Origin: an uncultured Tateyamaria sp.
GTDB lineage: Bacteria > Pseudomonadota > Alphaproteobacteria > Rhodobacterales > Rhodobacteraceae
Direction of reading: 5' to 3'
Length of the DNA: 64,000 bases
Assembly (NCBI RefSeq): GCF_947494755.1
Contig: NZ_CANLVZ010000001.1
Span: 372,001-436,000 of the forward strand
The position numbers and the translations under genes are program-made. The notes beneath the pieces are model-generated. The model worked only from the letters and a program-made list of their open reading frames with translations. It was not told where the DNA came from and ran no database searches. Each line of letters starts with the position of its first letter. Positions within the stretch are counted from its first letter, which is position 1. Positions 31,016 through 40,780 of this stretch are shown one piece after another.

Positions 31016-31921
31016 TCAAGCGGCGTCGCGCACGCTGTCATCATCGTCCCGCCCCATCTTGAGCGGCTCGTCAAATGTGAGCGTGCGATAGGGGAAGGGG
31101 ATCTCGATACCCGCATCATCCAGCGCGCGTTTGACCGACGCGACCACCTGATCGCGCGAGCGGCGGATGTCGACGGGCTTGGGCCGCGTCCACCACGTCA
31201 CCTCGAAGTTGATGGCGCTGTCGGCAAATTCCTGTGCAAAGATCTGGATCGGCAGATCGTCCTTGAGCACCGTGTCGCAGGCCGCAACCGCCTGTTCGAT
31301 CACATCGCGGGCGGTGTCTACATCCTCTTTGTAGGCGACACCGCAGATAACGGTTGTGCGGCGCACGTCGCGGTTGGTGCGGATCGTCAGCGGGTTTTGG
31401 AAAAACAACTTGTTGGGCGCGACCACCAATTGTCCGTCCGTCTGACGGATCAGCGTCTCGCGCATGGCGATACGCTCGACCTGCCCTTCGATCCCTTCGC
31501 ATTCGACATAATCGCCGTCATCAAAGGTCTTGCGCACCAGCAGGCTGACACCGGCAAAGAAGTTTTCGAGCATGTCACGCGCTGCAAACGCGACCGCCAA
31601 ACCGCCCACACCGGCGGCAGCAAACATGTTGGCAATCGACAAGGTCGGAAAGGCGATGGTTGCCGCGATCAGTAAGCCGAGGGTCCACAGTGTCACTTTG
31701 GTCAGCAATACCGCCACATCCTGCAGGTTCGACCGTAAGCGCCGCGTCAGCCGTCGTGCCACTATTTTGGCCGCAAACACGACCGCCCAGACCACGAACA
31801 GGAACAGCGTCGCAAAGATCAGATTGGGCAGGATTTTCCAAAAACTCTCAAGATAGCCCGACAGCTTTTCCTGCATGGGGGCAGGAAAGATGGACCACAG
31901 GTTGGTCAGAAAATCTTGCAT
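31016..31921 (-). CDS. MscS-family mechanosensitive channel
   Basis: A 301-residue membrane protein. There are two or three N-terminal helices, then the pore helix region with GVGGLAVAFAARDMLENFFAG and FDDGDYVECEGIEGQVERI, the MscS signature. The cytoplasmic vestibule follows with VVAPNKLFFQNPLT. The ATG at 31921 has GAGG five bases upstream. It is expected to open under membrane tension and release solutes after osmotic downshift. Confidence 0.92.
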   Translation of the reverse strand: MQDFLTNLWSIFPAPMQEKLSGYLESFWKILPNLIFATLFLFVVWAVVFAAKIVARRLTRRLRSNLQDVAVLLTKVTLWTLGLLIAATIAFPTLSIANMFAAAGVGGLAVAFAARDMLENFFAGVSLLVRKTFDDGDYVECEGIEGQVERIAMRETLIRQTDGQLVVAPNKLFFQNPLTIRTNRDVRRTTVICGVAYKEDVDTARDVIEQAVAACDTVLKDDLPIQIFAQEFADSAINFEVTWWTRPKPVDIRRSRDQVVASVKRALDDAGIEIPFPYRTLTFDEPLKMGRDDDDSVRDAA

Positions 31922-31986
31922 CGGAACCTCGCGCAATGAATGCTAAATCTTCAACACCGCGACGCGCCATATGGTTCCGCAAAGCG

Positions 31987-32016
31987 AAAAGGGCCCGGCA
32001 ATGGCCGAGCCCTTTT
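31987..32016 (-). terminator. Rho-independent terminator of icd
   Basis: A 13-bp stem with one mismatch and a four-base loop; on the minus strand it ends CCCTTTTCGCTTT. It lies just after the icd stop. Confidence 0.8.
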
Positions 32017-32035
32017 GGAATGCGATGTCGAACCG

Positions 32036-33250
32036 TTAGCCTTTGAGGGCGGCGTTCAGGTTCTCGTCGATCTTTTCAAGGAAGCCCATCGTGGTGAGCC
32101 ATTTCTGATCGGGGCCGACCAGCAGCGCGAGGTCCTTGGTCATGTGTCCGCTTTCGACCGTGTCCACGATGACCTTTTCCAGCGTTTCGGCAAAGTTCAT
32201 CAGGGGCGCGTTGTCGTCCAGCTTTGCGCGGTGCTTGAGCCCGCCGGTCCAGGCGTAGATGGACGCGATCGAGTTGGTCGAGGTTTCCTCGCCCTTCTGG
32301 TGCTGACGATAGTGGCGTGTGACGGTGCCGTGCGCCGCTTCGGCCTCGACGATCTTGCCATCGGGCGTCATCAGTTGCGAGGTCATCAAGCCCAATGAGC
32401 CAAAGCCCTGCGCCACGGTGTCGGACTGCACGTCGCCGTCGTAGTTCTTACAAGCCCAGACGAACCCGCCGGACCACTTCATCGCGGCCGCGACCATGTC
32501 GTCGATCAGACGGTGCTCATAGGTGATACCCGCCTCTTTGAATTTCGCTTCGAATTCCTGTTCAAACACCTCTTGAAAGATCAGCATGAACTGGCCGTCA
32601 TACTGTTTCAGGATCGTATTCTTGGTGGACAGGTACACAGGCCAGCCCAGGTTCAGACCGTAATTCAGCGAGGCGCGCGCAAAGTCGCGGATGCTGTCAT
32701 CAAGGTTGTACATGCCCATATAGACGCCCGACGAGGGGGCCTTGAACACTTCGCGTTCGTCCACGGTGCCGTCTTCGCCGACAAATTTCATGGTCAGCGT
32801 GCCGGGGCCGGGGAATTTCATGTCCGTGGCGCGGTACTGATCGCCAAAGGCATGGCGCCCGATCACGATGGGCTGGGTCCAGCCGGGCACAAGGCGCGGC
32901 ACGTTCGAACAAATGATGGGCTGGCGGAACACAACACCGCCAAGGATGTTGCGGATGGTGCCGTTCGGGCTGCGCCACATCTGCTTGAGGCCAAATTCCT
33001 CGACCCGCGCCTCGTCCGGCGTGATGGTCGCGCATTTGACGGCCACGCCGACCTCTTTGGTCTTTTCGGCGGAATCGATGGTGATCTGGTCGTTGGTTTC
33101 ATCCCGCGACTCGATCCCGAGATCGTAATAAAGCAGGTCCAGATCGAGGTAGGGCGTGATCAGCTTTTTCTTGATGAAGTCCCAGATGATGCGGGTCATT
33201 TCATCGCCGTCCATCTCGACGATGGGATTTTCTACCTTGATCTTGGTCAT
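32036..33250 (-). CDS. icd: NADP-dependent isocitrate dehydrogenase
   Basis: The 404-residue TCA-cycle enzyme converts isocitrate to 2-oxoglutarate with NADP. It is of the type II (eukaryote-like) form found in many alphaproteobacteria: [15 protein letters not shown] at the N-terminus, [37 protein letters not shown] and [21 protein letters not shown]. The gene has its own terminator downstream and about 210 bp upstream without other genes, so it is likely monocistronic. Confidence 0.97.
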   Translation of the reverse strand: MTKIKVENPIVEMDGDEMTRIIWDFIKKKLITPYLDLDLLYYDLGIESRDETNDQITIDSAEKTKEVGVAVKCATITPDEARVEEFGLKQMWRSPNGTIRNILGGVVFRQPIICSNVPRLVPGWTQPIVIGRHAFGDQYRATDMKFPGPGTLTMKFVGEDGTVDEREVFKAPSSGVYMGMYNLDDSIRDFARASLNYGLNLGWPVYLSTKNTILKQYDGQFMLIFQEVFEQEFEAKFKEAGITYEHRLIDDMVAAAMKWSGGFVWACKNYDGDVQSDTVAQGFGSLGLMTSQLMTPDGKIVEAEAAHGTVTRHYRQHQKGEETSTNSIASIYAWTGGLKHRAKLDDNAPLMNFAETLEKVIVDTVESGHMTKDLALLVGPDQKWLTTMGFLEKIDENLNAALKG

Positions 33251-33461
33251 GGGCGGGTCCTTTGGGTTACGAGTATTTCGCGCAGCGCATAGCGCGTCTG
33301 CGGCAGAATTGGAAGCCGTGTATGCGATTGTATACTGAGATTATGTGACGCATTATAGACTGGCATCATACCCGTATGAGGGCTGCGGTATAGTCGGGGC
33401 TTGCTGAATCTTGCCATCTGCGCGCGCATGGCAGGTTTCTGCCATCGCAGCGGCGGCGCAG

Positions 33462-34364
33462 TTACTGACGCGCCTGTTTGCGGTATTTGCCCGGGCTCAT
33501 ACCCACCCGTTTGCCAAACAGCGTGGTCATGTGCGACTGGCTTGAGAAACCGGTCGCATAGGCCAGGTCGGCCAATGACTGATCGGAGTTGATCAGTTGC
33601 TCTTTGAGTTCGATCAGGCGCAACTCGATCAGGTAGCTGTGGGGCGGCACCCCGGTCGTCGCCTTGAAGGCGCGGGTGAAGGCAAAGACGTCCATATCGA
33701 CGAGGCTGGCCAATGTGTCGAGCCCGCCGGGGTTTTCGAGTGTTTCGGTCATGTGTTCGACCACGCGGTTCAACTCGGTGTCGGACAGTTCGAAGGTCGA
33801 AATAGGTTTGGATGCGCGGGCGTTCTGACGGCGCAAAACAAGCAGGGCAATCTGCTGGGCCAGCGTTTCGGCGTAAAGTTCACCCCCCGCCGAGGGCATC
33901 CGCGCCTCATCCAGCAGGGCCGTCGCGCAGCGGCGCATGGCGTCGTCGTGGACGCCGACAAACGACCATGTCTCGAAATTCTCGGGATCACCGTGGTGCA
34001 TTGCTCCCCAGGCATCTCGAAAAAAACTGTCGTCTATCAGGATTTGTTGCAAAACCATCTTGCCTTCCATCGCGACGCTCGCCACGAAGCCAGACGTGGT
34101 GCATTGCACCGATCCCGGCGTCAGCAGATATTCTTTTGGCGCACCCGGTTCGAGGTTGAGGTCCAGTTCCGCCCGTTGCCGGCCAGACAACAAAGCCTCA
34201 AACAAGTGGAATCCCTTAAGTCCTCCTTGGAAGTCACCATCGCCCTGATCACAGACATAAGTGTCGACCCGGGACCAATTCAGGCTTGGGCGTTCTTGAA
34301 TTTGCGCGCATGCATCGTTTTGCATCCAATTCACCATGTCTTTTCGCAAGGTGTGTTCTGTCAT
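33462..34364 (-). CDS. AraC-family transcriptional regulator
   Basis: The protein has 300 residues from the ATG at 34364. The N-terminal 190 residues form an effector or dimerisation domain that is not recognised in detail. The C-terminal AraC-type double helix-turn-helix has LDTLASLVDMDVFAFTRAFKATTGVPPHSYLIELRL, then SLADLAYATGFSSQSHMTTLFGKRVGMSPGKYRK. The target genes are not evident: the upstream neighbour is an HD hydrolase and the downstream one is icd, both on the same strand. Confidence 0.9.
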   Translation of the reverse strand: MTEHTLRKDMVNWMQNDACAQIQERPSLNWSRVDTYVCDQGDGDFQGGLKGFHLFEALLSGRQRAELDLNLEPGAPKEYLLTPGSVQCTTSGFVASVAMEGKMVLQQILIDDSFFRDAWGAMHHGDPENFETWSFVGVHDDAMRRCATALLDEARMPSAGGELYAETLAQQIALLVLRRQNARASKPISTFELSDTELNRVVEHMTETLENPGGLDTLASLVDMDVFAFTRAFKATTGVPPHSYLIELRLIELKEQLINSDQSLADLAYATGFSSQSHMTTLFGKRVGMSPGKYRKQARQ

Positions 34365-34483
34365 GTCGATTTGCCCACAAGTTTGCCTCGGTCCCACGGC
34401 TTGTGCATCTTAGCTATACCGATGACATAGCACAGTCTTGCAGTCGTGCTCCATTTTTCACATTTTTGCAGAACCTGCGGCGT

Positions 34484-35065
34484 TTATATGCTCCGCGCGG
34501 CGAAAAATGCAGCGATCCGCTGGCGCGCATAGTCCCACAAACCGGGCGCACCGCGTGCGATCTTTGTGCCCACACGTTCGGCAATCATGGCCTCGGACAC
34601 ATCGTAATCCGTCCAACTGCCCCCGCCCGAGGCGAGGTTCAGCATTGGCGGCTGGAACCGGTCCAGCGCCTTGGCGAATTGAGCAGTCGGGGTCTCGGCG
34701 GCTTCGAACTCTTCCCAGATCGCGCGCAACTCGGCGGCGATGTCGGCGGGCAGCAGCCCATAAATGCGGTCCGCTGCGGCCTGTTCCTGCGCGGCCACGG
34801 CAGCGGCATCCACATCCTCAAAGATCGGGTTGTCGCCTGCGTCGATCTCCACCAGATCGTGTAGGATTAACATTCTGACCACGCGGTTGATGTCGACACC
34901 CGGCCCGGCCTGATCCGCCAGCACCAGTGCATAAAGCGTCAGATGCCAGGAATGTTCGGCGCTGTTCTCCGCGCGACTGCCATCGGCGAGGGTCGTAGCG
35001 CGGGTGATCGACTTCAGCTTGTCGGCCTCGTTCAGAAAGGCGATCTGCTGATCCAGCCTGCTCAC
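34484..35065 (-). CDS. HD-domain hydrolase, YfbR/HDDC2-like
   Basis: A 193-residue HD-superfamily phosphohydrolase. The metal ligands are seen in ENSAEHSWHLTLY (His) and MLILHDLVEIDAGD (HD), followed by QFAKALDRFQPP. This spacing fits the YfbR/HDDC2 group of 5'-nucleotidases. The start is GTG at 35065, inside a GTGA overlap with the small gene upstream, so the two are coupled. Confidence 0.85.
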   Translation of the reverse strand: MSRLDQQIAFLNEADKLKSITRATTLADGSRAENSAEHSWHLTLYALVLADQAGPGVDINRVVRMLILHDLVEIDAGDNPIFEDVDAAAVAAQEQAAADRIYGLLPADIAAELRAIWEEFEAAETPTAQFAKALDRFQPPMLNLASGGGSWTDYDVSEAMIAERVGTKIARGAPGLWDYARQRIAAFFAARSI

Positions 35066-35301
35066 TCGGATTTGGCGGCGGCTTGGTGTGCCTTCAGCTT
35101 TTGAGCCAGAAACCGGCGGCCCGCATCGTTGGCCATCCGTGTGCGCACAGCCGTCAAAAACGCCTCTTCGAGGGTTTGCGAGGACGCGCCGAGCACGTCG
35201 CCCACCTGCATGAACAGCCGGTCATCCCCAATCTCGCCCTGCACGGCGAGGCACTCCTCGGCCAGCCGGTTGGCCATTTCGATGACAACGGGATCGGCCA
35301 T
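35062..35301 (-). CDS. Small conserved-looking protein of unknown function
   Basis: A 79-residue, mostly helical soluble protein (ANRLAEECLAVQGEIGDDRL, TLEEAFLTAVRTRMAND). No family is recognised. It overlaps the stop of the alpha/beta hydrolase upstream (TGATG) and the GTG of the HD hydrolase downstream, which makes it a solid operon member. A regulatory or adaptor role is only a guess. Confidence 0.75.
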   Translation of the reverse strand: MADPVVIEMANRLAEECLAVQGEIGDDRLFMQVGDVLGASSQTLEEAFLTAVRTRMANDAGRRFLAQKLKAHQAAAKSE

Positions 35302-35954
35302 CAGCGCGACGTCTCGGTCAGGCGGCGTTTGACGTAATCGGTCGTGTGTCCGATCAGCGTATCCATGTGCGGCTCTTCAAAGAAGTGCCCGGCCCCGTCG
35401 ATCTGGGTGTGGGTGATGGTGATGCCCTTTTGTTCGTGCAGCTTGTTCACGAGGCCCTCGGTGTCGGCGGGCGGGGCCACGCGGTCGGCCGTGCCGTTGA
35501 TGATCAGGCCCGAGGACGGGCAGGGGGCCAGAAACGAAAAGTCGTACATGTTCGCGGGCGGCGAGACACTGATGAATCCCGTGATTTCGGGGCGGCGCAT
35601 CAGCAGCTGCATCCCGATCCACGCGCCAAAGCTGAAACCGGCAACCCAGCAATGCTTGGAGTTGTTGTTCATGGATTGCAGGTAGTCGAGGGCCGAGGCT
35701 GCATCGGACAGCTCTCCGATCCCCTGATCATATTCACCCTGGCTACGCCCCACGCCGCGGAAGTTAAAGCGCAGCACTGTGAAGCCCATGTTGAAAAACG
35801 CGTAATGCAGCGAATGCACCACTTTGTGGTTCATGGTTCCGCCAAACTGGGGATGCGGGTGCAACACAATCGCGATGGGCGCGTCACGTTCTTTCTGGGG
35901 GTGGTAGCGGCCTTCGAGGCGGCCTTCGGGTCCGGGAAAAATGACCTCGGGCAT
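35301..35954 (-). CDS. Alpha/beta hydrolase
   Basis: A 217-residue serine hydrolase of the alpha/beta fold. The nucleophile elbow is AGFSFGAWIG, the oxyanion region VLHPHPQFGGTMNHK, the acid INGTADRVAPP and the His GAGHFFEEPHMD. The likeness is to the small YpfH/dienelactone hydrolase-related group often annotated as alpha/beta hydrolase. The substrate is unknown. It heads a three-gene operon with the small protein and the HD hydrolase, and is divergent from iscR. Confidence 0.87.
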   Translation of the reverse strand: MPEVIFPGPEGRLEGRYHPQKERDAPIAIVLHPHPQFGGTMNHKVVHSLHYAFFNMGFTVLRFNFRGVGRSQGEYDQGIGELSDAASALDYLQSMNNNSKHCWVAGFSFGAWIGMQLLMRRPEITGFISVSPPANMYDFSFLAPCPSSGLIINGTADRVAPPADTEGLVNKLHEQKGITITHTQIDGAGHFFEEPHMDTLIGHTTDYVKRRLTETSR

Positions 35955-36017
35955 ATGCGTGTCTGTCCTCGCGCGTTTTTTGAGGGTCCGATTTCTTGAC
36001 GAAATTGATCGGACACC

Positions 36018-36032
36018 TTAGAACGTTTCTAA
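36018..36032. promoter_or_regulatory. TTAGAA-N3-TTCTAA palindrome upstream of iscR
   Basis: A perfect 6-bp inverted repeat with a CGT spacer lies 82 bp before the iscR start in the divergent iscR/hydrolase intergenic region. It resembles the iron-responsive motif called the Iron-Rhodo-box, thought to be bound by IscR in Rhodobacterales. A near-identical copy lies inside the cysteine desulfurase gene. Confidence 0.55.
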
Positions 36033-36114
36033 ATTGCTGGGCAGGCTCGTGGTCCTGCGGTGAAAAGGGATGTATGGCCTATGGGCTGTGACGTCAATTG
36101 GGGGTGGATGGGCG

Positions 36115-36576
36115 ATGAAACTTTCAACAAAGGGGCGGTATGCGATGGTCGCACTGGCGGACATTGCCTTGCAGCCGGGCGAAGATCTGGTGAGCCTGAG
36201 CGACATTTCGAGCCGTCAGGACATTTCGCTGCCCTATCTTGAACAGTTGTTCGTGAAATTGCGCCGCGCCAACCTTGTGCAGTCGGTGCGGGGGCCGGGG
36301 GGCGGGTATCGCCTTGCCCGCTCGGCGTCGGACATTCGTGTGGCGGACATTCTTGAGGCCGTCGATGAAAAGGTCGATGCGATGCACAAGGGAGCCGGGG
36401 CTTCGGGGGCTGCATCCGGGTCGCGCGCGCAGTCGCTGACCAATCGCCTTTGGGAGGGGTTGAGCGCCCATGTCTATGTGTTTTTGCACCAGACGCGGCT
36501 GTCGGATGTGATCGGCAATGATCTTGTGCCGTGCCCGGCGGTGCCCAACCTTATGGCGGTGGTGGATGAAGCGTAG
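36115..36576 (+). CDS. iscR: Rrf2-family iron-sulfur regulator IscR (cysteine-poor type)
   Basis: The 153-residue winged-helix regulator starts MKLSTKGRYAMVALADIA and has the recognition region ISLPYLEQLFVKLRRANLVQSVRGPGGGYRLA. Classical IscR binds 2Fe-2S through three Cys and one His. Here the region after EAVDEK has no cysteine, and only one Cys is present in the whole protein (LVPCPAV). This matches the Rhodobacter sphaeroides IscR described as a new type of Fe-S regulator. It is the first gene of the suf operon and probably represses it when Fe-S supply is adequate. Confidence 0.92.
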   Translation: MKLSTKGRYAMVALADIALQPGEDLVSLSDISSRQDISLPYLEQLFVKLRRANLVQSVRGPGGGYRLARSASDIRVADILEAVDEKVDAMHKGAGASGAASGSRAQSLTNRLWEGLSAHVYVFLHQTRLSDVIGNDLVPCPAVPNLMAVVDEA

Positions 36577-36586
36577 TGTGGTGTGC

Positions 36587-36632
36587 GGGCCAGCCCCCAA
36601 ACATACCTTTTATTGGGGGCCAGCCCCCAAAC
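36587..36632. repeat. Short direct repeat with G/C hairpin between iscR and cysteine desulfurase
   Basis: GGGCCAGCCCCCAAAC occurs twice, at 36587-36602 and 36617-36632. The second copy is part of a TTGGGGG-CCAG-CCCCCAA hairpin (36613-36630). Rhodobacterales often carry such G-run repeats between genes. It could weaken transcription into the rest of the operon. Confidence 0.6.
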
Positions 36633-36660
36633 CCCCAGAGTTTCCGTGGCAAGATGAAAG

Positions 36661-37710
36661 ATGGATCAGGTGAGCCGTATCTACCTCGATCATAATGCGA
36701 CGACCCCATTGAGGGCAGAGGCGCGCGCGGCGATGGTCGCGGCGATGGATGTGGTTGGCAATCCATCCTCTGTGCATGCGGAAGGGCGCGCGGCCAAGTC
36801 TTTGGTCGAGACGGCACGTGCGCAGGTGGCGCGCGCCATGGGGGCTGCGGACGCTGACATCGTGTTTGTGTCCAGCGCGACCGAGGCGGCGGCCTTGGCC
36901 TGTGCGGGGCGTGATCTTGTGGCGGCACCGATCGAACATGATGCGGTCGGCGCGTGGGTCGCGGATCGGTTGGCCGTGGATCGGCGCGGAACCGTAGACT
37001 TGGATGAACCCCGTGACAGCGCGCTCCAATTGGCCAACTCGGAAACGGGGGTCATGCAGGACGTGCCAGCAGGCACCGCAGTCAGCGATATGACCCAGGC
37101 CTTGGGCAAGGTCGCAATTGAGTTCGACACTTCTGGTATCGATATGGCGTTGATCTCTGCGCACAAGCTTGGCGGGCCCAAAGGGGTTGGCGCGCTGGTG
37201 TTGCGCCGGGGCCTTGATGTGACCCCGACCCTGCGCGGTGGGGGGCAGGAAATGGGGCGCCGGTCAGGCACCGAGAACATCATCGGAATTGCTGGATTTG
37301 GTGCCGCAGCCGCTGCGGCGCAGGTTGACGTGGAGGCAGGCAAATGGGCGGAAATCGAGAAACTTAGAAATATTCTAGAAAGTGCTCTTGAGGCTGCCTC
37401 AAATACGACTATTTTTATCGGGAAAGAAGCGCGCCGGCTTCCCAACACCGCCTGCTTTGCGACGCCTCAATGGAAGGGCGAGACGCAGGTGATGCAGATG
37501 GATCTGGCGGGCTTTGCCATTTCAGCCGGATCCGCTTGTTCAAGTGGCAAAGTCAAAACCAGCAAGGTGCTGACGGCCATGGGATTTGGGCACGTTGCGG
37601 GCAATGCGGTCCGCGTGTCGCTTGGGCTGGAAACGACGGAACAGGATGTGATGCGCTTTGCCGACATATGGGCGCAAAAGTTGAAGAAACACGAGGCGCG
37701 GGCCGCCTAA
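36661..37710 (+). CDS. Cysteine desulfurase, NifS/IscS class
   Basis: A 349-residue PLP enzyme that takes sulfur from cysteine for Fe-S assembly. It shows [34 protein letters not shown], the PLP lysine in [11 protein letters not shown] and the persulfide Cys in [14 protein letters not shown]. The ATG at 36661 is the only start giving the family N-terminus. It is the second gene of the suf operon, which also carries sufS, so the operon has two desulfurases. Its sequence is somewhat divergent ([10 protein letters not shown] where SGGTEANN-like is usual). Confidence 0.88.
   Translation: MDQVSRIYLDHNATTPLRAEARAAMVAAMDVVGNPSSVHAEGRAAKSLVETARAQVARAMGAADADIVFVSSATEAAALACAGRDLVAAPIEHDAVGAWVADRLAVDRRGTVDLDEPRDSALQLANSETGVMQDVPAGTAVSDMTQALGKVAIEFDTSGIDMALISAHKLGGPKGVGALVLRRGLDVTPTLRGGGQEMGRRSGTENIIGIAGFGAAAAAAQVDVEAGKWAEIEKLRNILESALEAASNTTIFIGKEARRLPNTACFATPQWKGETQVMQMDLAGFAISAGSACSSGKVKTSKVLTAMGFGHVAGNAVRVSLGLETTEQDVMRFADIWAQKLKKHEARAA
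37364..37378. promoter_or_regulatory. Second TTAGAA-N3-TTCTAG motif inside the desulfurase gene
   Basis: TTAGAA-ATA-TTCTAG, one base from the palindrome upstream of iscR, lies within the desulfurase coding region in a locally AT-rich stretch, about 350 bp before sufB. It may be an internal operator for sufB onward, or chance. Confidence 0.35.
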
Positions 37711-37730
37711 GGCCTGAAGCACGAGGGGAA

Positions 37731-39266
<1,536 letters not shown>

Positions 39267-39268
39267 TC

Positions 39269-39478
39269 GTGGCGGAGTCTGAGCATAAACGACCCAACAT
39301 TCTAGCAACGATGCTGGGATGGGTCGCGCTTGGCGCGGTGCTGGGGGCTGGCTTGGGAGCGATCTTTGCGCCACCCCTGACGGTTGGTTTCACGGTTGCG
39401 GGGGCGATGACAGGCGGGGCCGCCCGTGCGGCGCGGTTCATGTTTGCGTCCAAGCCCGGAGTGGATGACGAGCGATGA
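39269..39478 (+). CDS. Small membrane protein within suf operon
   Basis: A 69-residue protein starting with GTG two bases after the sufB stop. It has two hydrophobic, glycine-rich stretches (LGWVALGAVLGAGLGAIFAPP; VGFTVAGAMTGGAARAA) that look like glycine-zipper membrane helices. No family is recognised. It overlaps the next gene by ATGA. Function unknown; its fixed place between sufB and sufC suggests only co-expression. Confidence 0.65.
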   Translation: MAESEHKRPNILATMLGWVALGAVLGAGLGAIFAPPLTVGFTVAGAMTGGAARAARFMFASKPGVDDER

Positions 39479-39681
39479 TCCAGGAGCTTGTTCAACAGTC
39501 CGCAGGGGCCGCTGTTGGCGTGTTTATCGGCACGCTGATCGGGCTTTATATGCGCAAACGTAAGGGCAAGACCTCGACCGGATTGCTTGGCGGTTCGCCC
39601 TTTATCATCGCCTCGGCTGCGGCGGGGGCCGCGTTGCTGGCGATGATGCTTTACACCTTTCTCAGCGGGGGGGCGGCATGA
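39475..39681 (+). CDS. Small membrane protein within suf operon
   Basis: A 68-residue protein with two predicted membrane helices ([36 protein letters not shown]) separated by a basic loop RKRKGK. It has ATGA overlaps with the genes on both sides. No family is recognised; with its neighbour it may form a small membrane complex. Confidence 0.68.
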   Translation: MIQELVQQSAGAAVGVFIGTLIGLYMRKRKGKTSTGLLGGSPFIIASAAAGAALLAMMLYTFLSGGAA

Positions 39682-39992
39682 TCCTGACCACCACAAACAC
39701 CGTCGAGGGTTACAAGATCACAGACTATCGCGGCATCGTTGTCGGCGAAGCGATCATGGGTGCCAACGTGGTGCGCGACTTCTTTGCGGGCATCACGGAC
39801 ATCATCGGGGGGCGCTCGGGCGCTTATGAATCCAAGCTGCAGGATGCGCGCGATACGGCCATGAAGGAATTGGAAGAGCGCGCCGCACAGGTCGGCGCCA
39901 ACGCGGTTGTCGGCATCGACCTCGACTACGAAGTGGTCGGGGACAGCATGCTGATGGTGTCCGTTTCGGGCACCGCCGTGATCATCGGATAA
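39678..39992 (+). CDS. YbjQ/UPF0145 family protein
   Basis: A 104-residue protein of the YbjQ family (putative heavy-metal-binding domain). It shows [69 protein letters not shown] and a C-terminal VSVSGTAV, all typical. The biochemical function of the family is not settled. It overlaps the preceding membrane protein by 4 nt, and sufC follows after 32 nt. Confidence 0.87.
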   Translation: MILTTTNTVEGYKITDYRGIVVGEAIMGANVVRDFFAGITDIIGGRSGAYESKLQDARDTAMKELEERAAQVGANAVVGIDLDYEVVGDSMLMVSVSGTAVIIG

Positions 39993-40024
39993 ACGCGCGT
40001 CATGCGCCAAGGGAAGAAGAAAAA

Positions 40025-40780
40025 ATGCTGAATATCAAAAACCTGCACGTGAAACTCGAGGAAGAGGACAAGCAGATCCTCAAAGGCGTCGATCTGAGTG
40101 TCGAGGCGGGCAAGGTGCATGCGATCATGGGCCCGAACGGGTCGGGCAAGTCCACGTTGTCCTATGTGCTGTCTGGCAAGGATGGCTATGAGGTGACCGA
40201 AGGGGCGGCCTACCTGGGCGACATTGATCTGCTCGATATCGACCCCGAAGAGCGCGCGGCTGCCGGCCTGTTCCTCGCCTTCCAATACCCGGTCGAAATT
40301 CCCGGCGTCGGCAACATGACCTTTCTGCGCACGGCTGTGAACGCACAGCGCAAAGCGCGCGGCGAAGAGGAAATGAGCGCCGCAGAGTTCCTCAAGGTCG
40401 TGCGCGCACGCGCCAAGGAACTGAAGATCGACGCCGATATGCTCAAGCGCCCGGTCAATGTCGGTTTCTCAGGTGGTGAGAAAAAGCGCAATGAAATCCT
40501 GCAGATGGCGATGCTTGAACCCAAGATGTGTATTCTTGACGAAACGGATTCGGGTCTGGACGTTGACGCGATGAAGCTGGTCGCCGAAGGCGTGAATGCA
40601 CTGCGCAACGAGGGCCGCGGCTTTCTCGTGATCACCCACTATCAGCGCCTTCTGGACCACATCAAACCCGACGTCGTGCACATCATGGCCGATGGGCGCA
40701 TTGTGAAAACCGGTGGGCCGGAGCTGGCGCTTGAAGTTGAAAACAACGGGTATGCCGACATTCTGGCTGAGGTGGCGTGA
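40025..40780 (+). CDS. sufC: Fe-S cluster assembly ATPase SufC
   Basis: The 251-residue ABC-type ATPase of the SufBC2D complex. Walker A is GPNGSGKST, the signature GFSGGEKKRNEI, Walker B MCILDETDSGLDVDA, and the SufC-specific FLAFQYPVEIPGV is present. ATP hydrolysis drives the rearrangement of SufB-SufD. The stop overlaps the sufD start (TGATG). Confidence 0.97.
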   Translation: MLNIKNLHVKLEEEDKQILKGVDLSVEAGKVHAIMGPNGSGKSTLSYVLSGKDGYEVTEGAAYLGDIDLLDIDPEERAAAGLFLAFQYPVEIPGVGNMTFLRTAVNAQRKARGEEEMSAAEFLKVVRARAKELKIDADMLKRPVNVGFSGGEKKRNEILQMAMLEPKMCILDETDSGLDVDAMKLVAEGVNALRNEGRGFLVITHYQRLLDHIKPDVVHIMADGRIVKTGGPELALEVENNGYADILAEVA

